Below are positions 46,601 to 59,714 of a stretch of DNA of 64,000 nucleotides, in pieces. The notes under the pieces were generated by a model. That model was not told the DNA's origin and made no database searches. It saw nothing but the letters and a program-made list of their open reading frames with translations. Origin of the DNA: Chlamydomonas reinhardtii (Eukaryota > Chlorophyta > Chlorophyceae > Chlamydomonadales > Chlamydomonadaceae); the NCBI RefSeq assembly GCF_000002595.2, contig NC_057017.1:2318067-2382066 (forward strand). The letters run 5' to 3'. Every line of letters begins with the position of its first letter. Within the stretch, counting starts at the first letter, position 1. The position numbers were made by a program, and so were the translations under genes.

Positions 46601-47845
46601 CGACGAGGATGTGTGTGTGTGTGTGGGAGGAAGTGCACGTGCTGTTGGAGGAACACCGCGTCGGTGGTTGCGGGCAGGCAGGTGTGGTTTGAGCCGTACG
46701 GTGAGGTCAGTGCAGCACGTACGACGACAACGGTGCGGCACACAGAAAGCAACGACGGACATCAACACAGGCACTGTGCGTGTGACATTTCCCCCTTGCT
46801 CCCTCCCTCCCTCCCCTCCCCCCACACACAGCCACCCCTATAACACACACATACACATATACACACACAAACATCCCCACACACACAGGCGGCCGCACCT
46901 CGAGCTTCAGGTCGCGGTGGATGACCAGCGGCCGCGCCGCGTGCAGGTACTCCAGTCCTGTGGCATTGAGGTGATGGGGTGGATCGAGAGAGCGCGGTGG
47001 CTGAGGTTACGGTTGTGGTTGCTGGGTGGGTGGTGGTGGTGGCACCAGCGACGGCGACCGTGTGGGCTTGGCGGTGCTGAGCATGCCGCCCCTCAACCTC
47101 CCTTTCAGCCCCAACCCGCCCCTCGCCACGCTCCTGTTCTCCTGCGCGCGCGCCCGCCTCACCCTCCGCCACCTGCAGTCCCCAGCGGAAGGCGTCGGCG
47201 CAGCTGTACAGGCGCCGGGAGACGTCGATCATCTGGCGGCTCACCACCTTCTTCAGCGTGCCGCCGTCCATGAACTCTGCAGGTGTGTGTACGTGTGTAT
47301 TTGTGCGTGGCGGCAGCAGCAAACCCGCATCTCTCAATGTGAGGTCATGAACGGCTTTTAATATCAGGTTTAGGGATGGCCCGTGCGAAACCCCATGCAT
47401 GGGTTGTGGTGGGCTAGTGCGCTCTTGAGCGGCAGACGGTTCCTCATAACCACGTTCTGTCCCTCTGCTGTCATAGCCTTCTTGCTTGCTGCCACGGCCG
47501 CTTTACCCCACCTGAAGCACCTGCTCCTGACCGACCCCTGGTCCCGTGGCCCCCAACTCAAACCCCTGGCACAGACCCCCCGGATCCGACCCATCCGCAG
47601 CCCTTGCCCTCTGCTCCGTGCCCCCGCACCCGCACCCCTGCTCTCCCCCCCACTTTGGGATTGAAATGAACTAGTCGCTCCCCCATGACCCACCCTGCAC
47701 CAGGAACATGGTCCGGCGCTTGGCTTCCTCACTGCTGGGGTCAGTGCTGCCCACACCAATGAACTGCACGATGCGCCTGCACGCATGTCATGATGGAAGG
47801 GTATGCTTTAGCGAATGATGCGCGTCTGGAAGACCGCACCGTCCA

Positions 47846-47886
<41 letters not shown>

Positions 47887-49222
47887 ACGCACCTTGTCTT
47901 TTCCTCTCCTGCAACGCCACATCTTCCCCATCCGAAGCCCAGCTAGCCTTCTCAGCCACTCCCTTGCCTTGCCCCCTCCCCCCCCCCCCCGCAATGCAGG
48001 CCGTATTGCTCACTTGTGATGCAGTTTGCGCATCAGCGCCGCCTCAGCCAGAAACGACTGAAGGTCCTGCTCGTGGTTGACGATCTCGGGTTTCAACCGC
48101 TTCACCGCAACCGTAACCGCCGCGCCGGCGCGCGCTTTGCCCGACGCGCTCGCCACCACCAACGGCTGGCCGCTGCTGGTGCGGCCGTTGGTTCCGTTGC
48201 CGTTAGCCCCGTCGCCGCCGCTGGCGGACGTCGTGGGTGACTCGGAGGCGAGCGGCGGGACAGCATTGTTGTCAGAGTCGGTGGGGGAAGACAGGTCGAG
48301 TGTGGGCACGGGCGGGGTGTAGAGAGCCTCCTCCACCACCGCAAAGGCACCTTCGCCCAGCTTCCGTACGGGCTTGAGGCAGGCTGGATCCAACGAGCCG
48401 TCAGCTGTCATGTCGCGTAGCGTGTTGAATCCTGTGTGTGGGTGAGGTGATGGACAACATGTTTTGAGTGAGGGGAACACGGAGGTTGTAGGGGGAGCCG
48501 GCAGCGGTTGAAGGGGAGCAGGTGAAGGGATGAGTGGATTGGGCGGGGGTTGGGTGGCGTGTGGCTATCTTACATCAGCTCTTGTCCGGCAATGGAGCTG
48601 CCTAGCCAGATTGGGACGGGGTTCCGTCAGTGTTGGCTCTATCTGCGGCTGCACCCACCACTGGACATGCGCAGCGACACCTTGATCGCCTTGCCCACGT
48701 CTTTAAAGCTCCTGTCATTGACGTGGAGTTGGTCAAAAGGGCGGTAGGTCACAGTGAGACGAGAATGGTTGTTGCGGATGAGCGTGCAAGGAAGCGCGCG
48801 GGTGTCGTAGTGGATGTCGTAGTGGGCGAGTGTCCAGTGAGGTGGCCACTGGTGGCCCCCCGTTTCGTGTCACGACAGGTCACGACGGTTGGAAAATCCC
48901 AGGCCATGCAGGCGCTAACCGCAGCAGACCTAGACGCAGCCCTGCTGATACCATCTCCGTCGTCGCACCTGCGCACGTCCGAGCTTTTGCGCACGACGCT
49001 GCTCGGGGCCTCGGCTGACCCATTCGTGTCCTGGATAACCGTGGACCCTGTGGCGGAAGTCGCAAGGTCCTCAGTAGCCGACGCGCCATACTTTGATGTA
49101 TCTTCCGGCGTTGTCAGGCTGCCCGCAATTGGCGGCAGCACCGCTTTGCGCCCGGGAATGGACAGCGGAGTCGTAGCCGGTGCAGCGCCCAATGCTGCAG
49201 CAGCTGCCAGAGTCTCTGTCAT
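43698..49222 (-). CDS. Protein kinase, tyrosine-kinase-like (TKL) group, with an expanded activation loop
   Basis: Fourteen exons join in frame to about 629 aa: 48753-49222, 48659-48711, 48014-48431, 47694-47776, 47163-47276, 46899-46957, 46467-46524, 46021-46174, 45652-45768, 44941-45016, 44715-44735, 44379-44435, 44079-44165, 43698-43820. Kinase motifs in order are LGEGAFAVVEEA (Gly loop), VAVKRL (lysine strand), EAALMRKLHHKRIVQFIG, FMDGGTLKKVV, VIHRDLKLENILM (catalytic loop), IADFG (metal loop), TGSYMAPEMY, EKVDVFSFGVILFE and ADCWAQDPAARPSM. All key Lys, Asp and Asn residues are present, so it should be active on Ser/Thr or dual targets. About 90 residues rich in Arg/Ala separate DFG from APE. 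The 150-residue N-terminus is Ser/Thr-rich with no domain I know. Exon 44715-44735 is only 21 nt (VLNRYQM). Confidence 0.9.
46373..46447. repeat. 33-bp direct duplication inside a kinase intron
   Basis: The word ttctggatcacatggacctt plus 13 bases occurs at 46373-46405 and 46415-46447 without change. It lies just upstream, on the plus strand, of exon 46467-46524, in the intron following it in sense. Confidence 0.9.
47848..47884. repeat. (GCT)12 microsatellite in a kinase intron
   Basis: About twelve uninterrupted gct units lie in the intron between exons 47694-47776 and 48014-48431. Confidence 0.95.
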
Positions 49223-50425
49223 TATATCGGAGAATAACAGGTACTGCCGTGTTGCTCAGCTGAAGTGAGACGTTGACTCTTCTCGCTCTGCAACGGACTC
49301 GCCGGCCCACGAATATGCAAACGTGAAATGTTAGTCAATATAGTCAATGGTCATACGTAAGTATATGTTTTCCAACACCCGCAAGAGCTAAGATTTGGGC
49401 ACAATTGCACATCCCGGTCTATCGCGCTTTTGGTTCAAACTTAGGGCTGAATGCCCAAACTGCAGCTCATTGACATACCCGTGCGGGGGTAGATTAGCTG
49501 TAACCAGACGCGCCAGCGCTCACGTGCGCCCGGTGCGCATGAGGCCCCACACGGGGTCTTTATCCGTTCGTTTGCTACTCTCCTATCCTGAGCACGAGCC
49601 GTATCGCTGCAGATGTATCAGATAGTCAGAGGGTCCCTGCAGCAGGGTGAGGGATGACAGAGTCGTGTGTCAAAAACGACATGCACCTGGACATGCACTT
49701 CGTTTGTTGCCCAAAGCTTGCCGGGCTTGCCGTCCTTCCTTCGGCGCGTGGGGGTCTGTGTCCATAACACCAAATACAACTATTCCCTTATACCGGGATG
49801 TAGGACCAGGGACCCGGGACCAGCGGTGGCACAGGGGCACGCAGAGGGCGGCAGTGCCAGACAAGTGTTCCCCGGTCACGGGAAAAGGGGCTGAGCCCCT
49901 CCACATTCTGAGGCCGAACAACCTCATCGCCCGGACATAGCCGAGGTCGGTTTCCACAGGCACATAGCCAAACGAAAGGCTCTCGTCGGCGAACTAGGGC
50001 TGATGCAAACCGTTCGCGTCTCGGAAACGTCCTCGCATTCGGTGTCAGGGATGCATTCCCGTAATCTTTAAGCAGGAACATATGTTAAGTTCATAGGTTT
50101 GCGCTGGAAGTAGTCTTGACGAGGTGTGGCGTTACTGCGCTCACTGCTTGCTTGCGACAAACCCAGCGGCTGCTCAAACAACTCGCAGCGACGTGGGGTC
50201 ATCCCAGCAAGTAATTGCATGACGGGCATTAAGCGCCCATCAAACAGTGCGGAACCAGTGCTGTCAAAGTCCGCGCTCGCCCAGTCGACCCTCGCCGAGT
50301 TGGCACTACGCGACTACATGTTCTACCTGTAAGCAAACAGTTGCATAGGCGTCGACTGGTGAATCGTTGTCGTCGCTGGAACAGTGCTCGGCCAGCTGGC
50401 GGGCGGGCATGAGCTGGCGGTGTCG
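49223..50425. other. Divergent intergenic region between the kinase and the LRR gene
   Basis: It holds the promoter sides of two divergently transcribed genes. A frame at 50218-50330 (start MTGIKRPSNSAEP) ends at a good donor (CT|gtaagc) and could be an upstream exon of the LRR gene. It does not join the next exon in frame through any acceptor I could find. Otherwise nothing clear. Confidence 0.45.
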
Positions 50426-53263
50426 ATGGTTGGAGTATGCGTCTCGCACGGCCACGCGCCGGACTGGCGGGGCGTGCCGGATGCTGCATGGGACATCGTC
50501 CTTGGGAAGCTGTTGTGGAGCGACATTGCGAGCGCTCGGTGAGTCCGCCGGCCGGGGTCCGTGCTGGGTTGGATGTGACTGTTTCGGGATGGCCAGGGAT
50601 GGCTTTGGAATGCCCTGACGTGCGTGAAGGCAGGCACTGCTGCACCCACCCACCCAGACTGCACGCTGTGTTATCGGACTGTCCCATAGCCTCTCGCTCG
50701 TCACGCCAGACCCCCGCTTGCCTCGGCCCTTACTCCGATGCTCGCCCTGCACACCACCCGCTTGTGCCGTGGGCTGCCCTCGCCTCACCTCACCACCTGC
50801 CTCCGGCCTCCCGCCGCCGCCTGCTTCCCGACCGCCCCCCTCCCCGCTTTATCGCCCCTCCCCCATTCCCCGCTCCCTCCCCTGCCCCTCCCCCATCCCC
50901 CGCTCCCTCCCCTGCCCCTCCCCCATCCCCGCTCCCTCCCCTGCCCCTCCCCCATCCCCCGCTCCCTCCCCTGCCCCTCCCCCATCCCCCGCTCCCTCCC
51001 CTGCCCCTCCCCCATCCCCCGCTCCCTCCCCTGCCCCTCCCCCATCCCCCGCTCCCTCCCCTGCCCCTCCCCCATCCCCCGCTCCCTCCCCTGCCCCTCC
51101 CCCATCCCCCGCTCCCTCCCCTGCCCCTCCCCCATCCCCCGCTCCCTCCCCTGCCCCTCCCCCATCCCCCGCTCCCTCCCCTGCCCCTCCCCCATCCCCC
51201 GCTCCCTCCCCTGCCCCTCCCCCACAGCACCGCCTGCCGCTCCTGGGCCGTGGACGTGAACCGCTGCCTGCAACGGCTGCACCTAAGGGACCCCAGCCCC
51301 GCCGCCCTGGTGCGACTGGGAGCCGTGTTCGCACACCTGCACCGACTGAAGCTCACGGGTATGCGCGCGTGGGGGGCGGGTGGGGTGGGGTGGGGTGGGG
51401 TGGGGTGGGGCGGGGCTGGCATGGTTTGTGTGCGTGTGTGCGAGCGCATGTGGGTTGACCGTGACGGCGGGCGCCGCCAGCTGTGCCACAGTTGCAACAA
51501 CATGGCGCTCCGTGCATGACGTGGCGTGCCCGGTGACTTCATCGCTTAAACCATGTACGGTACACAGGGACTGAACACGTTTTTCCAACCTGCCGACAAC
51601 CTCTAACTGCGCCTCTTTCACAGCGTGGCAGCGCGGTGGTGTGAGGCTGGACGGCGAGGGCCTGCGCCTGCCTGGGGCCCTGGGTCGCGTAGCGAGCCTG
51701 CGCTTGCGCAGCAAGCAGCCCGGCGGCGGACTGCTAGCCGTGGGGCGTCTGGCGCTGCTGCGGAGCGGCTGTAGCGGCGGGGATGACGGCGGCTGTAGCA
51801 GTGCCGGCGGTAGCGGCTGTGGTGGCGGCTGCGGTGGTGGCTGCGGCAGCCGCGGCAGTAGCGGTGGTGGTGCCGCCGGGGAGCAGCACGTGCTGCGTGA
51901 GCTGTGCCTGCGGGCGTGCGAGGTGGCGTCGTGGCGGGGCCTGGAGGGCTGCGGCCGCCTGCAGCACCTGGCGCTGGTGCACTGCCGCTTCGCCACACCC
52001 GAGGCCGCACACGGCCTGGCGGCGGCGCTGGCGGCGCTGCCCCGACTCACCACGTTGGAGCTGCGCTGCGCGACGCGCGCCGGCGGCAGTAGCAGCAGTG
52101 GCAGCAGTGGCAGCAGCAGCAACAGCAGCGGCAGGAGCAGCCCCACAGCGGCGGCTGCCGCCGCGCGCCGGGGCAGCGGCGGAGGCGGTCCTGGCGGCGG
52201 TGGTGGCAGCGGAGGCGGCGTGCCGGAGGCGGCGGTGCACTGCGTCCTGGTTCCGGATCTGGTGGGGTTGGGAGTGGCGGTGGCGGGTCTGACAGCTCTG
52301 CGGCTGGCGGCGCCGCTGAGTGAGGCAGCTTTGAACCAGTTGCTGCGAGTGGAGCTGCCACGCATACGCAGTGTGAGTGAATGTGGGGCTTAGATGAAGT
52401 GACGCCATTTCGGGAGTGCAGTGCGTGTGTGCGACTCCGTCCATGATAGTGCACGTGTTCCGTGTCGTTCGCTAGGCGCATTAGGCGCACGGCCCCCACG
52501 AACCCTTATCCTCGTGCCACTTGTTCACGGCGGCTGAGCTGGTGCCTACTCCGTACTCGCCTTCCTTGCCGCTCCGGCGGTTGCCGCGTAGTTGCGCGAG
52601 TTAGAGCTGGACATACTGCAGCCGGTGCGCCAACAGCAGCAGCACCAGCAGCAGGCGGCCGCAGGGCCAGGCGGGGCCGCCGCCGGGCCGCAGCTGCAGC
52701 AGCCGCTACAGCAGATACAGGCGCAGCCGCTACAGCTGCCGCCGCCGCCAGGCGGCGGTGCTGCGGCGGCAGCGCTTGTGCACGTGGGGGCAGCAGACGC
52801 TGTTGGAGCGCCGGTGGCAGCAGGAGGCGGCGGTGGCGACCAACACCACCCGAACCACCAGCATAACCACCAGCACCCACAGCAGCTTCCTGCTCCTGCT
52901 CCCCACCAGCACCCACACGCGCACCCACATGCGCAGCGCTACCGGGAGCTGTGCCACGTGTTGCCGGCGGTGGTGGTGGGGGCGCCGCACCTCACCTCCC
53001 TCAAGGTCAAGGGGCACAGCCGTGTGCGGGATCGGTGAGAGCTGAGCTCGGTCGTGCGTACGGCCGCTAGTCGGACTAACTGCCAAAGGGTGGAAAGCAC
53101 TTCTAGACATCAAATCAATTGGAGAGTGCCCGACGCGGGACCTTGCGTGTGCATATGTGTAGTGATATCTGCCATCCGTCCATCCAAACTACTTTGCCGC
53201 AGGGACCTGTTGCTACTGTCGCCCCTCCGCCACCTCCGTCATCTCTCACTCGACCTGCCACCC

Positions 53264-53301
<38 letters not shown>

Positions 53302-54343
53302 TGCAGCTGCAGCTGCATTGCAGCCAGACAACAACCTGAACAACGCTGCAGGCGCCGCCAACGCAGGCGCCCCACACCAATTTCACGACCAGCCGGCTGC
53401 GGCGTTCGCCGCCGCTGCCCACAACCTCAACAACAACATCGACAACGACATCAACAATGACGGCGGCTTCGCGGCAGCCGCTGCCTCTGCAGCAGCAGCA
53501 GGCGGCAACAGCCTGCAGCTCACGGGTGCGGGTGTGACGCACCTGCTGCGGGCGGCGCCGCACCTGACCGGTCTGTCGCTGGCGTATGTGGCCTGGGCGC
53601 CGGAGGGGCTGGCGGCGCTTGGCGCGGCGGCGGCGGCGGGGGCAGGGCCAGGGTCTGGGGCGGGGGCGGGGGCGCAGGCGGAGGCGGGGGCGGGGGCGGC
53701 GGCGGCGGCGGCGGCGGGGGCGGGGGCGGGGGCGGGGGCGGGGGCGGGGGCGGGGGCGGGGGCGGGGGCGGGGGCGGGGCGGCTGACACGGCTGCGGCTG
53801 TGTGGCGTGGAGCTGCCCAAGGTGAGGGCAGGCGCGTGCAGGTCCGATGGCAGCATGCAGGTCCGATAGGAGCATGCAGGTCCGATAGCAGCATGCAGGT
53901 CCGATAGGAGCATGGGTGGCTCGGGCGTGTGCATGGGCATGTGCTGGGGCATGTGCTTGGGCATGTGCTGTCAAGGAAGGGAACAGCTCCCAGCTACCCA
54001 GCTCCAGCTCAGCTATAGCGCTATGGACGCTGCTGTGTCGCTCACTGTACGGCATCCCTGCCACCATTCACGCCGCCAACACCCTCCCGCCAACGCTGCA
54101 CGTGCGTGCAGAGCACGCCGCTGTGCGGGCTGCTGTACGGGCTGCGGTCCAGCCTGCTGCCGCAGCTGCTGGAGCTGGACCTCAGCGGCTGCCTGGGGCT
54201 CAGCGACTGGGGGCTGGCACTGCTGGGCAGGGCCTGTGGCGGCGGCGGCGGCGGCGGTGTTGGAGGAGGCGGTGTGGGAGGAGGAGGTGGTGGGAGGCTG
54301 CAGCGGCTCGTGCTCCGCGGTTGCGGCGAGGGCGGCGGCGGCA

Positions 54344-54377
<34 letters not shown>

Positions 54378-55395
54378 GCTGGTGGGCGACGTGGGGGTGG
54401 CGGCGCTGGCCCCCCTCATGGCCCGGCTGCGTCACCTGGACCTGTCGCTGATGGAGGGGTGAGCGGTACGGCAGTGGTACGGCAGTGGTACGGCAGGGGC
54501 AGGGGCGGGCAAGGCGTTGTACGATCAAAGGGTGTGGAGAGTGCGGCGCGAGGGTGCGGCGGGGCGGGTCGTGTGGAGGGCGCGGACAGAGTGCGCAGAG
54601 CGAGGGCGACGAGGATGCGGAGGGAGCGGAGGAGTTGCGCCATCAGGGGCGTCGCACCGCGTGGCGTGGCGTCGGCGCAGCTGCACTAGATACCTAACAC
54701 ACAGTCATGCCTATCCCTAACCCGCCGCTTACCTACCTGCCCCCTTATTTAGTTTGGGCTGGTATTTACAACCCCCGCCCCCCCACACCACCAACAACAA
54801 CAACAGGCTGACTGACACTGGCCTGCGCGGCCTGCTGCGGGGCGGCGGGGCGCCGCACCTGACCTCCCTGTGCATCAACTTTTGTGGCCGGGTGACTGAC
54901 GCAGGTGGGCGTGCGGGCGGGCGTGCATTGGTGTGTATGCAGGCGTGCGTGGCTTCGTGCATGGGCAGCAGTGTTTGCTGGGGTGCGCGTGTCTATGTGG
55001 TATGCCCTCCCTCCATCCCTACACGCTCGGACCGTTGGACGGTCCCTACCTCTGTCGGACGGATGACTTACGCGACCCTCTTCGCCGCTGCACGCGCACA
55101 GGGGTGGTGGCCATTGCCAGCGGCTGCCCAACCCTGGAGAGGCTGGAAATGGATCACTGCGTCGGCGTGGTGGGCGTGGTGGGCGGCGGTGGCGCCGGCG
55201 GCGAGGCCCTTGCCACACCCGCCGCCGCCATGCCAGCCGCCGCCGCACCCACTGCAGCCTTTGAGAACGTGCCTGCAAAGGCTGCGGGTGCGGCCGCAGG
55301 CATGGCGGCTGCGGCAGGGGCTGATGACATCTTCGCCGCCGCCAGCAGTGCTGCTGCTGAACCTGCGACCGCCGCATGGCCTGGCACCGCCGCCC

Positions 55396-55432
<37 letters not shown>

Positions 55433-55928
55433 GGTGTCAATGTCACCAGCAGGCTTTGCGGCCTGTGCCCCGTTCGGGACAGCATTGAGGTGGGGTGCGT
55501 CCAGCAGCGGGCTAGCCACTGCTATTGCTGCGCCGCCGCCCTTGGGTGGTGGAGCTGGCTGGCTGGGTGATGGCTGTAGCAGCGTTGGCGGCAGCAGCAG
55601 CCGGAAGGCCGCGTGCAGGGAGTGGGAGCAGCTACTGCCGGTGGTGGTGCTAGCGCTTCGGGAGCTGCGGGGGCTGCGACGCGTGTCCGTGGAGGGCTGC
55701 AGCAAGACGCTGGTGGCGGCGCTGCGGCGCGGGCTACAGCCGGTGGCGGCGCGGCAGCAGTGCAGCAGCCGTGACGCGGCGTCATGGTGGTTGGCAGTTG
55801 ACAATGGCAGTAGCACCGGCAGTGGCGGCAGCAGCAGTGGCAGCAGCAGTAGTAGCGCCGCCCAGGGTAGAAGCCGCAGTGATGGGAGTGGCGCCAGTAG
55901 TAGCATGTCCAGTCCGGTAACGTTGTGA
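50426..55928 (+). CDS. F-box/leucine-rich-repeat-like protein with Ala/Gly-rich inserts
   Basis: Eight exons join in frame to about 1108 aa: 50426-50538, 51228-51358, 51624-52372, 52592-53034, 53203-53821, 54112-54458, 54807-54904, 55102-55928. The N-terminal part ([20 protein letters not shown], then [11 protein letters not shown]) has the shape of an F-box. Leucine-rich repeats follow in scattered pieces: [148 protein letters not shown]. The GC-x-x-LTD style is that of F-box/LRR (AMN1/FBXL-type) proteins, which select substrates for SCF ubiquitin ligases. Long poly-Ala and Gly-Ala runs interrupt repeats. The start is uncertain and the first exon may lie upstream. Confidence 0.82.
50862..51224. 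repeat. 30-bp C-rich minisatellite, about 12 units
   Basis: Units of the type cccccgctccctcccctgcc plus ctcccccat repeat almost perfectly in the first intron of the LRR gene and run to within a few bases of the splice acceptor at 51227. The minus strand is G-run-rich. Confidence 0.95.
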
Positions 55929-56886
55929 TGATGCTTGTGGTGGGGCCTTTGCGGGTCTTCTTAGCTGGGCTTAGCTTCAAGCCATTGTGCGCGGTGTTGC
56001 TGCACTTTTGAGTGAGGAGGTTTGCAGCCACACTGGGGTTAGTGGACCTCAGATTGGGCCTCAGCGAGCATTCCATGGTCGTTGTATGCTTGCTTGCACC
56101 GTGTTGTGACGTCTCAAGCATACTATGTTTCGCCTTGATGACGTGCTGCGGCTCCAATTATGACAGTATTATTCCTGCCAGGTTACGGGGCAGGGCAATG
56201 TACGCGCACCATTAGCACCAGCACCAGCATCAGCACCTCGCCACCCTTATCCTGGAGTCTGCAGCGTTTGGGGGCTTCAAAGCAGAGCGGCAGGGGCAGG
56301 AACCCAAGCTGTACCAAGCTAGACCATCGTCCCGGCACCGGTAACCTGGACACGTCATTAGTGCTTGCACACTTGGCCGCGCCTATGCCGCTGGGTAGTT
56401 GCGGTGTGGTTTCTTGGCAGTACTCTCGTCGTCTTGAGTCATTGCTGTGGTGCTTGTGTTCACTGGGGCGGCCCGCGGGCGAAGGAAGTGATGCAGGTGC
56501 AGCGGCAGTTCGTGACGGACGTGGAAGAGGAGCATGCATGCGGCCAAACGGGAGGGTGAGGCGAGGGGCGGTGACCCGGAGGCCGGAGGCAACTGACCTC
56601 AAGGACTCGGGATGGCAGCAGGACGCAGGGGTGCAAGGATGCGGTGGGAGAGGAAGCAAGGGAGGCAGAGGCGAGCGTGATGCGGCTGCCGTGGATGATG
56701 GAGGTCGGCGTGCGTACCGGTGTGTGTCTTATAGCGCCAAGCTGCATGGAAAGTGCCGTACTAATCCAGCCAGGCCGGCGTGCTGCAAATGTATTTGTGT
56801 TGCGCTGCCCGTCATGGGGCGGCGAATGAGCGAGCCAACTCTGGTGCGTAGCCTTGCGCGTGCAACATGTTGCCAATCCATCAACG

Positions 56887-56891
56887 TGTAA
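56887..56891 (+). terminator. Possible polyadenylation signal of the LRR gene
   Basis: TGTAA about 960 bases after the LRR stop, inside the outer right arm. If used, the LRR transcript converges on and meets the 3' end of the right-arm gene, whose own signal is at 56972-56976. Confidence 0.3.
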
Positions 56892-56971
56892 TCCCAAACG
56901 GGCACTTTGGTCCCCTGCTTCCGCGAGCTCCAGGGCGCCGGGCATTGGTCGTGCGTGCTTTCAACCTGAAT

Positions 56972-56976
56972 TTACA
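56972..56976 (-). terminator. Probable polyadenylation signal of the right-arm gene
   Basis: TGTAA on the minus strand, mirrored at 5500-5504 in the left arm. Confidence 0.45.
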
Positions 56977-57639
56977 ACTCAGCCGCTCCAGGGCCTGCTT
57001 GTCAACACTCGATACCGCACCCGAGCAGGATACGAGCCTAAGCGTCATGCGGACCCATGGCTTCCTTATTCCACAACACCTGATTGCTGACTTAGTTCTT
57101 CTGTCATCAGTCCATGCCCGCTGAAGTTACGGTATCCTTTCCAGCATAATAGTCACAGCCCCAGCCCAGCCAACCTAGGTGACCACCGCGCCACAAGCCT
57201 GCACGCGCCACAACAAGATCCCTTTCTACCCTACCCTACTCACCCTCCCGTTCACAACCCAGCACGCAGCGTCGCAGCCTAGCTGCCTACCCCACCCTTA
57301 TGAAGCATGTGTGGTCACGAGCATGATATGGGCGGGTCACTGATTGAGCCTACCTCTACCTGATATCACTGCTCTGTGCGTAATGCTCGCCGGCTCTCCG
57401 CGTACCCTGTCCCTAGCTACGTTGGCAACCAATAACCGAGCGGTATCCCACGTTTGGACTCTCCGCACCCTGCCCTCCATACTTCCCACCTACGCACCGA
57501 TGTAGCCATGCCACCTTGCTAGTAATAACCAGCTGATCATCACTCGGCAGAACTTGTTATTCCGTCTCATCGGCTGAGCCCCAGCCGCCTACAGTTACCC
57601 CGTCACTCATTATCGATCACCCAAGCTAGCCAGCATCAT

Positions 57640-59714
57640 CTAGCCCATGAGGCCGCCATCGTACACAGCGGCAGTTGCCGGCCGCGCCATCTTCACGAGC
57701 TGGTAGCCGCTTGCTGCCACCGCCACCTCCTGCCGGCGCCGCTGCTGCTTCAGGCCGCCACTGCCCGCCGCCGCCGCCCGGCTAGCCGCCACCCATGCGC
57801 CCACGCGGGCGCCGTGCCCAGCCTTGCCACTCATCGCGGCCCGGCGCCCCTGCTTCTGGTGCCGCCGGCTCCCGGCATCCTCCACGTTCTCACCACCGCT
57901 CTCGCTGTCATCATCCGAAGGGGCGGACGAGGACGAGGAGGAGGCGTAGCGCGCCAGTTGCGAGTAGTGGGTCGTGTCTTCGTTGTTGCTGCTGCTGCCG
58001 TCAGCCTCCTCCTCCTCGTCAACCTCATCAGCGCCGGCGGGCTCCACGAGTGCATAGTCCGCAGCAGTGACCGTGTCGGCGGAGGCTGAGGTGGCGGTGC
58101 CGGCCGAGTCCGAGGCGGACAGGCTAGACAGGCCGCCACTGCTGGTGTTGTTGCGGCTGCTGCCGACGGCGGCGGCGGCGGGCTCGCAGCTGGAGCCGGA
58201 CACGAAGGACTGCCGCCTGCTGCTGCCGGCGGTGCTGCTGCCGGTGCTGCCGGCGTCGGCGGCGGCGTCGGCGGCGGCGCGGGCCCACACGCGCCGCACC
58301 CAGTCGTCGTCGTCAGCGATCTCGTGCGCTGCCGCCGCCACTGGCGCGGTCGTGGCCGCGAAGGGCATGTCGCTCTCATCGGCAGTGCTGGCGTGCAGCG
58401 ACACGGGCAGCGAGGGCGAGGTATCCAGCACCTCGGCAGCGCCAGCGCCGGCCGCCGACTCAGCCGCTGCAGAGGAGGCGCCCGCAGAGGTAGAGGAGGT
58501 GGTGGAGGGCTGCTGCGCCACCGCCTTGCGAGGAGTCAGCAGGGCCGCGGCCAGGCGCAACAGCCGGCGCAGCAGCGCTGCGAGGCGGCTGCCGCGGCGG
58601 GGCGGCTTGGGTCCGGCCATCGCCGCCACGGTCCGCGGCACGGGCGGCGTGTCGGACAGCCGAAACACCTCCTCCTCCTGGGCGCGTGCCAGAGCCGCCT
58701 GCTGCGGCGTCAGCGCCGGCGCGGGCAGGCGGCCGCGGCTGGGGCCGTACCGGATGAGGGCGCGGAGCTCCTTGCACTCGTACACGACCTGGTCCATCCA
58801 GGTGGAGAAGCGGGAGTGCAGGCGGAGGCCCAGGGCCTTAAGGCGGGCGAGGCCGGAGGAGGAGGAGGGGTCGGCCTCGGGAGAGAGGACGCCGTCCGGC
58901 AGGATGTAGGTGGCAAGCGGCTGCAGGGGGGCGGGCTTGGGCTTGAGGAGGCTGGCGACCTTGGCGCCGATGGACTTGAGCGACACCTTCAGTTTGGGCT
59001 CGGTGGCTGCCTCGGTGGGCTCGGGGCGGCGGGCGATGGACTGCGCGGCGTGCACCTTGGCGCGGGCGAACGACACGCGGGGAGACTCCGCCGCCTGGAC
59101 CACCCGCGAGGTGGCCTGTGCGCGGCCGGCGGCACTCCTGCGGGAAGAAGGGAGGCAGGAAGGGACGGGTAAGTCGCATGCAGTAGGCGGGGCGAGTGCG
59201 CTACTGGCCGGTCAGGGGCCAGGAGCAAGCCGGAAGCGTCGGTTTGCCCTCGACAAGTGCGACCCGCGTTGACCAGCACCGGAAGCAAGAACGGGATGTT
59301 CTCTGCCTGGTTTGACTAGCAGCGCTCGCTCGCTGTTGCGGCAGTCGCAGTTGCGCACCGAACCCACCGGCCGACCGAGACCCAAGAACCCACCCACTAC
59401 GCACGCACCTGAGAGGAGGTGCAGCAAGAATGCGCGAGGAAGTACGCGGCGCACCAGCAGACGGCAGCCTGCAGAGTCGAACAGGGTCCGCAAGTGTCAG
59501 AAGCGCGTATGCCCCACAGCAGCGCAAATGCGCCACGGACAGGCTAGACAACTAGGCGACATAACATTCTGAAGCTATGCTCAGTAAATTGGCCCAAAGG
59601 CAGGACCCAGGCCTGCCCCGAACAGGCTCCCTGGCTTTTCGCCCCCGGCCCCAACACTTCTGCTTACCTGGCGCAGGCCAGTGCTTTAGCAGAAAGTGGT
59701 TTCAGAGACGCCAT
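57640..59714 (-). CDS. Unrecognised Ser/Ala-rich protein with a possible targeting peptide (right-arm copy)
   Basis: Two exons, 59668-59714 and 57640-59137, join in frame to 514 aa. The gene is the paralogue of 2516-4584 and almost identical in sequence, with the same start region (exon 1 encodes MASLKPLSAKALACA-like sequence), the same splice sites and the same C-terminus (YQLVKMARPATAAVYD). Differences include an extra SLS near the Ser-rich part, an extra Ala near the end and scattered substitutions such as TSPRM versus ESPRV. Both frames remain open over 1.5 kb despite non-coding divergence, which suggests both copies have been under coding constraint. Confidence 0.75.

Noticed and set aside
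50718-51542. Long Pro/Ser/Arg-rich or Gly-rich open frames on both strands
   Set aside because: They are translations of the 30-bp C-rich minisatellite in an LRR-gene intron. A repeat unit divisible by three keeps all frames open.
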